A program made the translations under genes and the position numbers. Shown here piece by piece: positions 22,708-32,009 of a DNA stretch of 64,000 bases (the first letter of the stretch is position 1; each line of letters starts with the position of its first letter). The DNA is taken from NCBI RefSeq assembly GCF_020532805.1, contig NZ_MQTQ01000065.1:96645-160644 (forward strand). The letters are read 5' to 3'. The notes under the pieces are model-generated. The model had not been told where the DNA came from and did not search any database. It saw nothing but the letters and a program-made list of their open reading frames with translations. This stretch comes from Arthrobacter sp. SO5 (GTDB lineage Bacteria > Actinomycetota > Actinomycetes > Actinomycetales > Micrococcaceae).

Positions 22708-24740
22708 TTGTGCGGCTCCCCTGGACCCTGCGGCTGTTCGCGGCCGGCGAACTGCGCCACATACAGTTTCGTGTAGAGCCCGCCCTCGGCCATCAGCTGC
22801 TGATGGGTCCCCTGTTCAACGATCCGTCCTTGGTTCATGACCAGAATTAGATCAGCGTCCCGGACCGTGGACAAGCGGTGGGCAATCACGAAGCTGGTCC
22901 GGCCCTGCCGGAGCCGCTGCATCGCCAGCCGGATTTGCACTTCCGTGCGGGTGTCCACGGAGCTGGTGGCCTCGTCGAGGACCAGGATGCTGCGCCCGGC
23001 CAGCTGCGCCCTGGCGATCGAGATGAGCTGGCGCTGGCCGCGGCTCAGGGTATCGCCGTCGTTGCCCAGCATCGTGGCGTAGCCGGCGGGGAGGGCCCGG
23101 ACAAACTGGTCCACGTGGCTGGCGCGGGCCGCGGCGACAATTTCCGCGTCGCTGGCGCCGGGGAGGCCGTACTCGATGTTGTCGCGGATGCTGCCTGTGA
23201 AGAGCCAGGCATCCTGCGGCACGGCGCCGAACATGGACCTCAGCTGGTCACGGCGCAGGTCCGAGATGTCCGCCCCGTCCACCGTGATGCGGCCGGAATC
23301 CAGCTCGTAGAACCGCAGCAGGAGGTTGACCACGGTCGTCTTCCCGGCGCCGGTCTGGCCGACGATGGCCACCGTCTGCCCGGGCTCAGCAGTGAAAGAC
23401 AGGTCCCGGACCGCGGGCGTACCGGGGCCGTAGCTGAACGTGGCATGCTCGAAGGTGACCCGGCCCTCCGCACCCGCGCGCTGCGCCGGAGCGTCGGTGG
23501 CTGATGCCGCGGGCACCTGCTCCGGACCCGTGCCCGGCTGTTCAGGGGGGATCTCCGCGGCGTCGAGCAGGGCGAAGACGCGCCCCGCGGAGACGAGGCA
23601 GGACTGGATCAGGCTCAGCATGCCGCCGATCTGCCCCATGGGCTGGCTGAAGAGCCGGCTGAACTGGAGGAACGCCTGGATGCCGCCGATCGTCATGGCC
23701 CCGGCCGTGACCTGGAGGGCGCCGACCACCGCCACGGCGATGTAGTTAAGGTTGGCGACGAAGACCATCAGCGGCTGCACGAGGCCGGATGTGTACTGGG
23801 CCCGGGTGCTGGCGCGGCTGAGCCGGTCGTTGCCCTCCTTGAAACTGGCAGCTGCCGCGTCCTGCTGGCCGAACGCCTTGATCACTTCATGGCCGGTAAT
23901 GAATTCCTCCAGCTGCGCGTGCACCTCGCCGGTGCTTCCCCACTGCTCGGTGAAGTGCGCCTGCGACTTTCTGGCCACCAGCACGGTGATGAGGGTCGAG
24001 ACCGGGACTGACACGAGGGCGATCACCGCCAGGACCGGTGAGATCCACAGCATCATCGCGAGTGCGCCGGAGAGCATCAGGAGGGACAAGATCAGCTGGT
24101 TGACCAGCTGGTTGAGCGCCTGGGAGATGTTGTCGACGTCGTTGGTGGCGCGGCTGAGGACCTCACCGCGGTGCTGTTCGTCGAAGTGGCTCGACGGCAG
24201 CACGTGCAGTTTCTCCTCGACGGCGGCGCGGAGGCCGTAGCTGAGGCGCTGCACCGCGGTCGCCGTCAGGGCACCCTGGATCCAGCTGAAGAGCGAGGCT
24301 CCGACGTACATCAGCGACACGGCGGCCAGGAGCGCCGCCAGCTTCGCGTCCTCGAAGCTGCCGCCCAGAACGCCGTTGACGACGACGTCCGTGGCGTCGC
24401 CCAGCACCTTGGGGGCGGCGATATTGAGGGCGACGAAGGCGCACGTGGCGGCCATGACGCCGGCCATCCGCCACGCCGAGGGCCGCAGCAGCCCAAGCAG
24501 CCGGCCGGTGGTACGCCACCGTGACGGGTCGGCCCCCGCCGTTGCGGGCCCGTCGGGGCCGGTCCCCTGTGTCCGTCCGTCGCCGGTCCCCTGTGTCCGG
24601 CCGGCGCCGGTGCCCTCTGCCCGGCCGTCGCCGGTGCCGGGTGCCGAACCGTGCGCTTCTCCCGGGGACACCCCCCGAACCCGTGCGTCAACGCTCTCCG
24701 GCGCCGTGGTCCCGGCTTCGAGGGCCGGTTCCCGGCTCAC
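22704..24740 (-). CDS. ABC exporter half-transporter (consensus ATP site)
   Basis: Fused membrane-plus-ATPase subunit of 678 residues: a low-complexity N terminus of about 85 residues with GTGDGRTQ-type octapeptides, six membrane helices (about 90-380), and an ATPase domain with Walker A VGQTGAGKTT near residue 463, signature LSRGQRQL near residue 565 and Walker B ILVLDEATSSVD near residue 585 with the catalytic Glu. The signature has Arg for Gly (LSRGQ), while its partner at 24737-26506 has a degenerate Walker B, so the pair fits heterodimeric multidrug-type exporters with one active and one degenerate site. Overlaps the partner by 4 bp. Substrate unknown. Confidence 0.9.
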   Translation of the reverse strand: MSREPALEAGTTAPESVDARVRGVSPGEAHGSAPGTGDGRAEGTGAGRTQGTGDGRTQGTGPDGPATAGADPSRWRTTGRLLGLLRPSAWRMAGVMAATCAFVALNIAAPKVLGDATDVVVNGVLGGSFEDAKLAALLAAVSLMYVGASLFSWIQGALTATAVQRLSYGLRAAVEEKLHVLPSSHFDEQHRGEVLSRATNDVDNISQALNQLVNQLILSLLMLSGALAMMLWISPVLAVIALVSVPVSTLITVLVARKSQAHFTEQWGSTGEVHAQLEEFITGHEVIKAFGQQDAAAASFKEGNDRLSRASTRAQYTSGLVQPLMVFVANLNYIAVAVVGALQVTAGAMTIGGIQAFLQFSRLFSQPMGQIGGMLSLIQSCLVSAGRVFALLDAAEIPPEQPGTGPEQVPAASATDAPAQRAGAEGRVTFEHATFSYGPGTPAVRDLSFTAEPGQTVAIVGQTGAGKTTVVNLLLRFYELDSGRITVDGADISDLRRDQLRSMFGAVPQDAWLFTGSIRDNIEYGLPGASDAEIVAAARASHVDQFVRALPAGYATMLGNDGDTLSRGQRQLISIARAQLAGRSILVLDEATSSVDTRTEVQIRLAMQRLRQGRTSFVIAHRLSTVRDADLILVMNQGRIVEQGTHQQLMAEGGLYTKLYVAQFAGREQPQGPGEPHK
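24558..24640. repeat. 24-bp tandem repeat encoding octapeptides in the ABC gene
   Basis: Three full units start at 24558, 24582 and 24606 (type GCCGGTCCCCTGTGTCCG...) with a partial fourth. In the gene's frame each encodes an octapeptide close to GTGDGRTQ, giving a flexible cytoplasmic N-terminal tail. Confidence 0.85.
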
Positions 24741-26506
24741 AGCGTGTCCTCCAGGACGAGCTGGGAAGCGGCAATCTCCCGGTAAACCGGGGAGGATTCC
24801 ATCAGTTCCGCATGCGTGCCCTGGGCCGCGAGGCGGCCCTTGTCCAGCACCAGGATCAGGGCGGCGTCCACGATCGTGGACACACGTTCGGCCACGATCA
24901 GGACAGTCGCCGAGCGCAGCAGCGGCGCGACGGCCTCCCGCAGCCGGCGGTCGGTGCCGTAGTCCAGCGCGGAGTAGCTGTCGTCAAACAGGTAGACGGG
25001 CGCCTTCCGGAGAAGTGCGCGGGCGATGCACAGCCGCTGCCGCTGGCCGCCGGAGAAATTGGTCCCGCCCTGGCTCACGGGCGATTGCAGCCCCTGCGGC
25101 AGATCACGGACGAACTCTCCGGCCTGGGCGGTTTCGAGCATGTGCCACAGTTCCGCGTCCGTGGCCTCCGGTGCCCCCATTCTCAGGTTCTCCGCAAGGG
25201 TCCCGGAGAACAGGTGGGAATGCTGGGGTACGAGGGCGATCAGGCCGCGGAGCCGAGCCAGCGGTAGCTGGCGGACGCTGCGGCCGCCGATGCGGATCTC
25301 GCCCCCGGTGGCGTCCAGGAAGCGGGGCAGGAGGTTCAGCAGGGTCGTCTTGCCGCTGCCGGTGGCGCCGATGATCGCCGTCGTCGTCCCCGGCACGGCC
25401 GTGAAGCTCACGCCATCAAGCACCGGCGCTTCGGCGCCGGGATAGGCGAAGGTGACCTCGCGGAACTCCACCGTGCCGCCGGCGGGGCCAGCGGCACCCT
25501 GTCCGGCTTCGGCGTCGTCCGTGCCGGGTTCCGCCGAACCCGGGCCGTCGGTGATAGCAGGCGCCGTGTCCAGCACCGCCTGGATCCGTTCGGCGCACGC
25601 GGCCGCGCGCGGGGCCGTCATGAACACGTACATTGCCATCATGATGGCAATCAGGATCTGCAGAATGTAGGCGATGAAGGCCGTGAGCGCTCCGAGGCGC
25701 ATTTCGCCGGACTGGATCCGGTGTCCGCCGAACCAGACGACGCCTACGGAGGACAAGTTGACCACCAGCATGATCATGGGCATCATGCCCGCGACCAGGA
25801 GCGCCGAGTGCAGATTGTTCCGGGTGAGCTCCTTGTTGGCCGTGTCAAAGCGGCGGATCTCGTGGCCCTGCCGGACGTAGCCGCGGATCACGCTGGCGCC
25901 CATGATCTGTTCCCGCAGCACCCTGCTGATCCGGTCGATGAGCCACTGTCCCTGCCGGTAGAGCGGAATGAGCCGGCGCACGATCACTGCCATGATGCCC
26001 GCCAGAACGGGCACCACCGCGACCACGATGCCGGCCAGGACGACGTCCTGTTGGACGGCCAGCGCAATGCCGCCGATGAAGATGACGGGCGCCGCGATCA
26101 GCATGGTGAAAACGAGGACGGCGAGGCTCTGGATCTGTATGACGTCGTTGGTGGCCCGTGTGACCAGGCTTGGCGCGCCGAAGTCGCCTACTTCCTGGGA
26201 GGACATGGCCTGAACCTTGGTGAAGAGCTCCCCGCGCAGCTGGCGGCCCAGCTCCATGGCCACCACGGCGCCCAGGTAACCGGCCGCGATGGCGGCGAGG
26301 ACCTGGACCGCGGCGATGCCGGCCATCCACGACCCGAGTTTCGGGATCTCCCCCGTGTTGCCGGCGACGATGCCGTCGTCAATGATGGCAGCGTTCAGCG
26401 TCGGAAGGAGCAGGGTGGCGGTGCTCTGCACGAGCTGCAGGAGCACGATTGCCAGGACGGCGCCCTTATGGGCGGACAGCAACCGCCTCATCAGGCCAAT
26501 AAGCAC
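24737..26506 (-). CDS. ABC exporter half-transporter (degenerate ATP site)
   Basis: Partner half of the exporter, 589 residues, with six membrane helices in the first 310 residues. ATPase domain: Walker A IGATGSGKTTLLNLL near residue 382, intact signature FSGGQRQRLCIARA near residue 484 and Walker B VYLFDDSYSALD near residue 507, where Asp takes the place of the catalytic Glu. That substitution marks the degenerate site in heterodimeric exporters such as TM287/288 or LmrCD. First gene of the three-gene unit with the second ABC half and the GntR regulator. The 148-bp upstream gap holds its promoter; TTACAAT near 26578 is a possible -10. Confidence 0.9.
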   Translation of the reverse strand: MLIGLMRRLLSAHKGAVLAIVLLQLVQSTATLLLPTLNAAIIDDGIVAGNTGEIPKLGSWMAGIAAVQVLAAIAAGYLGAVVAMELGRQLRGELFTKVQAMSSQEVGDFGAPSLVTRATNDVIQIQSLAVLVFTMLIAAPVIFIGGIALAVQQDVVLAGIVVAVVPVLAGIMAVIVRRLIPLYRQGQWLIDRISRVLREQIMGASVIRGYVRQGHEIRRFDTANKELTRNNLHSALLVAGMMPMIMLVVNLSSVGVVWFGGHRIQSGEMRLGALTAFIAYILQILIAIMMAMYVFMTAPRAAACAERIQAVLDTAPAITDGPGSAEPGTDDAEAGQGAAGPAGGTVEFREVTFAYPGAEAPVLDGVSFTAVPGTTTAIIGATGSGKTTLLNLLPRFLDATGGEIRIGGRSVRQLPLARLRGLIALVPQHSHLFSGTLAENLRMGAPEATDAELWHMLETAQAGEFVRDLPQGLQSPVSQGGTNFSGGQRQRLCIARALLRKAPVYLFDDSYSALDYGTDRRLREAVAPLLRSATVLIVAERVSTIVDAALILVLDKGRLAAQGTHAELMESSPVYREIAASQLVLEDTL

Positions 26507-26654
26507 CGCACCTCCATCATTGGACCAGGGCGCGGGGCCGGAATCCCAAGGCGGCCGCCCCGCACTGCTTCGACATTGTAACCATGATCACAGGGTGCTC
26601 CGTTGTCACATGCACCGGGTGGCCGTTACGGGCTTTTGACGACCGCCGCACCGC

Positions 26655-27433
26655 TTAGCTTCGTTTCCGTGCGACGGCAAAGATCCTGCGGAACGGGAAG
26701 AGCGTTCCATGCGCGCTGGGAGGATACGCCCCGGCGAGCCGGGCCGCATATGCTGCTTCAAATTCGCGGGCCTCCCCGGCGGTCAGGGCTGCCAGAACCG
26801 GCCTGAGTCCCGTGCCGCGGACCCACTCCAGGACGGGGTTCCCGCCCGGCAGGAGCTGCTGGTAGGTGGTCTCCCACGCGTCGGCATCGCAGCCGGCATC
26901 GAGCATGATGTTGAGGTAGTCGGCCGCTTCTCCCACGGCGTTCTCGTGGCGCAGCACGCCGGCCAGCCGGCCGGACCAGTCCGGAGACTCGGCCAGTGCG
27001 CGCATCAGGGTGTGCGAGGGGGACGTGAAGTTGCCGGGCACCTGCAGTGCGAACCACGCACCGGGCCTGAGCGCGGCCAGCCAGCGCGGCAGCATTTCCC
27101 GGTGGCCCGGAACCCATTCAGGGCCGCGTTGGTGACCACCACGTCGGTCGCACCGGGCGGCATCCAGCCGGCAATGTCCGCGAGGCGGAAAGACAAGTTG
27201 GCTGACTGTTCCGCGTAGTCGCCGGACCCTGCCAGCATTTCCGGCGAAGAATCGAGGCCCACGACCTCTGCCGTAGGCCAGCGTTCCGCGAGGGTGGCCG
27301 TCAGATTGCCGGGCCCGCAGCCGAGATCGACGACGTGCTGCGGGGTGTCCGCGCGAATCCGGGCGGTCAGGTCAAAGAACGGCCTGTCCCGGTAGTCCCC
27401 GAACTGCACATATTTAGCAGGATCCCACTTCAC
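26655..27433 (-). pseudogene. tam: Trans-aconitate 2-methyltransferase-like gene, frameshifted
   Basis: SAM-dependent methyltransferase whose family methylates trans-aconitate. The N-terminal part reads from GTG 27433 (after GGAGGAAG): [19 protein letters not shown] and the SAM-binding [10 protein letters not shown], up to VVTNAAL near residue 107. There the frame breaks: the sequence gives [10 protein letters not shown], whereas dropping back one frame gives [14 protein letters not shown] and then continues cleanly to the stop at 26655 (...[15 protein letters not shown]...). One missing base (a C after GCCCTG) at about 27116-27121 explains it. Either a recent pseudogene or a sequence error; both halves otherwise look intact. 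Confidence 0.88.
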
Positions 27434-27530
27434 GTCTTCCTCCAGCCTCCGGCGACCGTGCACCTCCGGAAGCGTAACCCCGGCCGGAGGCGGGCCGAGG
27501 GAGGCTCCCCCGCCACTAAGCTGGAGAGTA

Positions 27531-30077
27531 ATGAAACTCGTTGATCAGCTCCCCGCCCCGGCCGCCCGAGTCCCAGGCAGGACCGGCCTTGATCCGGATG
27601 AGCTGTACACCCGTTTCGTCGAGTGGACCGAGAGCCGCGGGCTGGCCCTCTACAGCGCCCAGGACGAAGCCATCATGGAGCTGGCCTCCGGCGCCAACGT
27701 CATCCTGGCGACCCCCACCGGCTCCGGCAAGTCGCTCGTCGCGATCGCGCTGCACTTCCAGGCCATGTCCCGCGGCCAGCGCAGCTACTACACCGCGCCC
27801 ATCAAGGCGCTCGTGTCCGAGAAGTTCTTCGCCCTGTGCGAAATTTTCGGCGCCGAGAATGTCGGCATGATCACCGGGGACTCCGGCGTCAACCAGGACG
27901 CCCCCATCATCTGCTGCACCGCGGAAATCCTCGCCAACACCGCGCTCCGCGAGGGCTCGGCCGCCGAGCTCGGCGCCGTTGTCATGGACGAATTCCACTT
28001 CTACTCCGACCCGCAGCGCGGCTGGGCGTGGCAGGTGCCGCTGCTGGAACTCCCGCAGGCGCAGTTCCTGCTGATGTCCGCGACGCTCGGCGACGTCAGC
28101 CGCTTCGAGGCGGGGATCACGGATCTGACCGGACGCCCCACCACCACTGTCAGCTCGGCGGAACGCCCCATCCCGCTGCACTACTACTACGAGCAGACCC
28201 CGGTGCACGAGACCCTTGAGGAGCTCCTCGCGACGAAGCAGGTCCCGGTCTATGTCGTGCACTTCAGCCAGGCCGAGGCGATCGAGCGGGCCCAGAACCT
28301 TATGAGCATCAACGTCTGCACCCGGGAGGAAAAGGACAAGATCGCGGAGCTGATCGCCGGCTTCCGGTTCGCTGCCGGCTTTGGCAAGACGCTGAACCGG
28401 CTCGTCCGGCACGGCATCGGCGTCCACCACGCCGGCATGCTGCCCAAATACCGCCGGCTCGTCGAGCAGCTGGCCCAGGCCGGCCTGCTCAAGGTCATCT
28501 GCGGCACCGACACCCTCGGGGTGGGCATCAATGTACCCATCCGTACCGTGCTGTTCACGGCGCTGAGCAAGTACGACGGCGTCCGCACCCGGGTGCTGAA
28601 CTCCCGCGAGTTCCACCAGATCGCCGGCCGTGCCGGCCGCGCTGGCTACGACACGGCCGGGACCGTGGTGGTGCAGGCGCCGGAGCACGTGACGGAAAAC
28701 GTCAAGGCGATGGCGAAGGCCACCGCCAAGTTCGGCGATGACCAGAAAAAGCTGCGCCAGGTGGTCAAGAAGAAGCCGCCCGAGGGCTTTGTGTCGTGGG
28801 GCGAGCCGACCTACAAGCGCCTCGTGGAGTCCGTCCCGGACCCGCTGACGTCCAGCTTCGCCGTGACCCACGCGATGCTGATGAACCTCATGGAACGGCC
28901 GGGCGACCCGTTCACAGCCGCACGCCGGCTGCTCACCGAGAACCACGAGCCGCGCTCCTCCCAACTGCAGCTTATGAAGAAGGCGCTCGGCATCTACCGG
29001 GAACTCCTGGCCGCCGGCGTCGTGGAGCGGATCCCGCTTCAGGAGCAGCGCCGGGACGGACGCACCGTCCGGCTGACGGTCCATCTGCAGCCCAACTTCG
29101 CCCTGAACCAGCCGCTGTCCCCGTTCGCCCTCGCGGCGCTGGAACTCCTGGACCCGGAGGCGCCGTCGTACGCCCTCGACGTTGTGTCGGTGATCGAGTC
29201 GACGCTGGAGAAGCCGCGGCAGATCCTCTCCGCGCAGCAGAAGAAGGCCCGCGGCGAGGCGATCGCCGCGATGAAGTCCGACGGCATCGAGTACGACCAG
29301 CGCATGGCCATGCTCGAGGACGTCACGTACCCGCAGCCGCTCGCTGAAATCCTCGGCGAGGCCTTTGAGGTCTACCGCAAAGCCGCCCCGTGGATCGGCG
29401 ACTTTGAGCTCGCGCCCAAGTCCGTGATCCGGGACATGTACGAGCGCGCCATGAACTTCGGCGAATTTGTGCAGTTTTACGGCCTGGCCCGCTCCGAGGG
29501 GATCGTGCTGCGCTACCTTGCGGACGGCTTCAAGGCGCTGCGCCAGACCGTCCCCCAGGACGCCCTCCGCGAGGACCTCGAGGACCTCATCGCCTGGCTC
29601 GGCGAACTGGTCCGCCAGGTCGACTCGAGCCTGCTCGACGAGTGGGAAGAGCTCACCTCCGGCGCTGCGCCGACGCCGCACGACGCGCCGCCGCCCCCGC
29701 CGCCGTCGCTGACCTCCAACGTCCGCGCGTTCCGGGTGATGGTGCGCAACGAGATGTTCCGCCGCGTGGAACTGTTCGCGGACGAGGACGCCGCCGCCCT
29801 CGGCGAACTCGACGGCGCGTCCGGCTGGGACGCCGAGCGCTGGGAGGACGCGCTGGATGACTACTTCGACGAACACGACGACATCGGCACCGGCGCCGAC
29901 GCCCGCGGCCCGGGTCTGCTGATCATCACGGAGGAGCCCGGGGTGTGGAAGGTCCGGCAGATCTTCGAGGACGCGGCCGGCAACCACGACTGGGGCATCT
30001 CGGCCGAGGTGGACCTTGGGGCCTCTGACGAGACCGGCACGGCGGTGGTCCGCGTGACGGACGTCAACCGGCTGTAG
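27531..30077 (+). CDS. DEAD/DEAH-box helicase with C-terminal DUF3516-type domain
   Basis: Superfamily 2 helicase of 848 residues. Seen: Walker [10 protein letters not shown] near residue 61, a DEFH box (MDEFHFYSD) near residue 153, LMSATLGD near residue 180, and motifs V-VI near residue 325-370 ([11 protein letters not shown], then [12 protein letters not shown]). The C-terminal half, rich in acidic residues and with a proline run near residue 720, matches actinobacterial proteins labelled DUF3516. Such proteins are thought to act on RNA, but no specific role is established. ATG 27531 follows GGAGAG. It is upstream of a GNAT gene with a 19-bp gap. Confidence 0.87.
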   Translation: MKLVDQLPAPAARVPGRTGLDPDELYTRFVEWTESRGLALYSAQDEAIMELASGANVILATPTGSGKSLVAIALHFQAMSRGQRSYYTAPIKALVSEKFFALCEIFGAENVGMITGDSGVNQDAPIICCTAEILANTALREGSAAELGAVVMDEFHFYSDPQRGWAWQVPLLELPQAQFLLMSATLGDVSRFEAGITDLTGRPTTTVSSAERPIPLHYYYEQTPVHETLEELLATKQVPVYVVHFSQAEAIERAQNLMSINVCTREEKDKIAELIAGFRFAAGFGKTLNRLVRHGIGVHHAGMLPKYRRLVEQLAQAGLLKVICGTDTLGVGINVPIRTVLFTALSKYDGVRTRVLNSREFHQIAGRAGRAGYDTAGTVVVQAPEHVTENVKAMAKATAKFGDDQKKLRQVVKKKPPEGFVSWGEPTYKRLVESVPDPLTSSFAVTHAMLMNLMERPGDPFTAARRLLTENHEPRSSQLQLMKKALGIYRELLAAGVVERIPLQEQRRDGRTVRLTVHLQPNFALNQPLSPFALAALELLDPEAPSYALDVVSVIESTLEKPRQILSAQQKKARGEAIAAMKSDGIEYDQRMAMLEDVTYPQPLAEILGEAFEVYRKAAPWIGDFELAPKSVIRDMYERAMNFGEFVQFYGLARSEGIVLRYLADGFKALRQTVPQDALREDLEDLIAWLGELVRQVDSSLLDEWEELTSGAAPTPHDAPPPPPPSLTSNVRAFRVMVRNEMFRRVELFADEDAAALGELDGASGWDAERWEDALDDYFDEHDDIGTGADARGPGLLIITEEPGVWKVRQIFEDAAGNHDWGISAEVDLGASDETGTAVVRVTDVNRL

Positions 30078-30096
30078 CCGCTTGTAAACTCGGACA

Positions 30097-30597
30097 ATGA
30101 GTGTAATCCGGCCCGCGACGGCGAACGATGTCCCCGCAATCCTGCAGATGATCCACGATCTCGCCGTGTATGAGAAAGAACCCGACGCCGTCCGGAATAC
30201 CCCGGAGCTGCTGACGGCGGCGCTGTTCGGCGAGAATCCCCGCGTCTTCGCCACCATGGCCGAGACCGACGACGGGGAGGTCCAGGGTTTCGCGCTGTGG
30301 TTCCTGAACTACTCCACGTGGGAGGGCGTCCACGGCATCTACCTCGAGGACCTGTACGTCACGCCCGGTTCCCGCGGCGAAGGCCACGGCAAGGCGCTCC
30401 TGCAGCACCTCGCCGCGACCGCCGTCGAACGCGGCTATGCCCGGGTGGAATGGAGCGTCCTGGACTGGAACGAACCCTCCATCAACTTCTACAAGAGGCT
30501 CGGCGCCGCCCCGATGGCGGAGTGGTCAACCTTCCGTCTCGCCGGCGAGGCTTTGGAAGCCTTCGGCTCCGCCCGGAAGGCCCAGTCCCGTGGCTGA
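30097..30597 (+). CDS. GNAT N-acetyltransferase, diamine/thialysine acetyltransferase-like
   Basis: GNAT enzyme of 166 residues using acetyl-CoA. It resembles the spermidine/spermine (SSAT) and thialysine group: YLEDLYVTPGSRGEGHGKALL near residue 85 holds the acetyl-CoA loop, and EWSVLDWNEPSINFYKRLGA near residue 115-135 is characteristic of that group. The true amine substrate is unknown. The ATG has no ribosome site, and a TAAACT hexamer ends 6 bases before it, so the mRNA could be leaderless. Its stop overlaps the start of the next gene. Confidence 0.82.
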   Translation: MSVIRPATANDVPAILQMIHDLAVYEKEPDAVRNTPELLTAALFGENPRVFATMAETDDGEVQGFALWFLNYSTWEGVHGIYLEDLYVTPGSRGEGHGKALLQHLAATAVERGYARVEWSVLDWNEPSINFYKRLGAAPMAEWSTFRLAGEALEAFGSARKAQSRG

Positions 30598-31963
30598 GCA
30601 GCCGGCGGCCGGTCCCGGCGCCCGGGACTTGCTGGAGGCTGCGGCGGGGGTCCCCCACACCATCAGGGCACGGCACGAGTACCGCGGCATGCGCACCGCC
30701 GAACACTGCTTTGAAGTGCCCCTGGACCACTTCAGCGAGGATGGACCCGGCGGCGAGACGATCACCGTGTTCGCCCGCGAGTACGTTTCCACCGACCACA
30801 CCGCGAAGCAGGCCGCCGGGCTCCCCTGGCTCCTTTACCTGCAGGGCGGCCCCGGCGGGCGCGGCAACCGGCTGCCCGCCCTCGGCGGCTGGAGCAAGGC
30901 CGCGGCCAAGGACTTCCGCATCCTGATGCTGGACCAGCGCGGCACCGGGCTGTCCGCACCGATCGACCGCAACACCCTGCCGCTGCGCGGAAACGAGGCC
31001 GACCAGGTCCGGTACCTGTCCCATTTCCGGGCCGACTCGATCGTCGCCGACGCCGAAGCCATCCGGCACGCCCTGGGCTCTGGCCCCTGGACCATCTACG
31101 GCCAGAGCTACGGCGGCTTCTGCGCCCTCAGCTATCTCTCCTTCGCCCCTGGGGGCCTGCGCGAGGTACTCGTCACAGGCGGCCTCGCCCCGCTGGCCGG
31201 CCCGGCGGACCGGGTGTACCGGGCCACCTTCCGGCGCGTCGCCGCGCGGAATGCCGAGTATTTCGACCGGTACCCGGAGGACCGTGAGGCCGTCACCCGG
31301 ATTGCCCGGCACCTGAGGGACACCGAGGAGTTCCTGCCCGACGGCGAACGGCTCACCGTGGAACGTTTCCAAATGGTCGGATCCTTCCTGGGCGGCAACA
31401 CCCGGGTCGATGCCCTGCACCACCTGCTTGAGGACGCCTTCGTCGGCACTCCTGCCGGCGACCGGCTCTCGGATGCCTTCCTCGAGCAGGTCCGCGGGCT
31501 TGTCTCCCGCTCCGCGAACCCGCTCTACGCGCTCATGCACGAATCGATCTACGGGCAGGGCGAGGCCACGGACTGGGCCGCGTGGCGGGTACTTCAGGAC
31601 TTCCCGGAGTTCCGGCCCGACGCCCCCGAGCCACTGCTGACCGGGGAAATGGTCTACCCCTGGTACTTCGACCAGGATCCTGCGCTCCGCCCGCTGCGGA
31701 CCGTGGCGCAGTTGCTGGCAGAGAAGAACGACTGGACCCCGCTCTACAACCGGGAACGGCTCGCCCGCAACAGCGTTCCGGTGGCCGCCGCCGTCTACAG
31801 CCATGACATCTACGTGGACCGCGAACTGTCGCTGGAAACCGCGGCCGCGGTCCGGGGCCTGCAGGTCTGGGAATCCGCGGACTTCCACCACGACGGCATC
31901 GCGGACGACGGCGAGGGGATTTTTGCCCGGCTGCTGGGCATGACACGCTCCGTCAGGGACTGA
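30590..31963 (+). CDS. Alpha/beta hydrolase, proline iminopeptidase-like (family S33)
   Basis: Serine hydrolase of 457 residues resembling actinobacterial proline iminopeptidases, which release N-terminal proline from peptides. Seen: the oxyanion loop QGGPGGRG near residue 85 (usually HGGPG), LDQRGTGLSAP near residue 115, the nucleophile elbow GQSYGGF near residue 170, and candidate acid and base residues Asp in YSHDIYVD near residue 405 and His in ADFHHDGI near residue 430. GTG at 30590 overlaps the preceding GNAT stop (GTGGCTGA), which suggests coupling. No signal peptide, so cytosolic. Confidence 0.87.
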   Translation: MAEQPAAGPGARDLLEAAAGVPHTIRARHEYRGMRTAEHCFEVPLDHFSEDGPGGETITVFAREYVSTDHTAKQAAGLPWLLYLQGGPGGRGNRLPALGGWSKAAAKDFRILMLDQRGTGLSAPIDRNTLPLRGNEADQVRYLSHFRADSIVADAEAIRHALGSGPWTIYGQSYGGFCALSYLSFAPGGLREVLVTGGLAPLAGPADRVYRATFRRVAARNAEYFDRYPEDREAVTRIARHLRDTEEFLPDGERLTVERFQMVGSFLGGNTRVDALHHLLEDAFVGTPAGDRLSDAFLEQVRGLVSRSANPLYALMHESIYGQGEATDWAAWRVLQDFPEFRPDAPEPLLTGEMVYPWYFDQDPALRPLRTVAQLLAEKNDWTPLYNRERLARNSVPVAAAVYSHDIYVDRELSLETAAAVRGLQVWESADFHHDGIADDGEGIFARLLGMTRSVRD

Positions 31964-31983
31964 GCCGCGGCCGCTGCCGCCGC

Positions 31984-32009
31984 GGAGTTAGTCCCTTACC
32001 GCTAACTCC
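31984..32009. terminator. Inverted repeat between converging genes
   Basis: GGAGTTAG and CTAACTCC form an 8-bp perfect stem with a 10-base loop around the MFS stop codon, where the hydrolase (plus) and MFS (minus) genes converge 24 bp apart. A GC-rich CCGCGG pair lies just before it. Probable two-way terminator without T runs. Confidence 0.4.

Noticed and set aside
27516..30257. A 913-residue open frame antisense to the helicase
   Set aside because: Shadow frame; the plus-strand gene has all helicase motifs.
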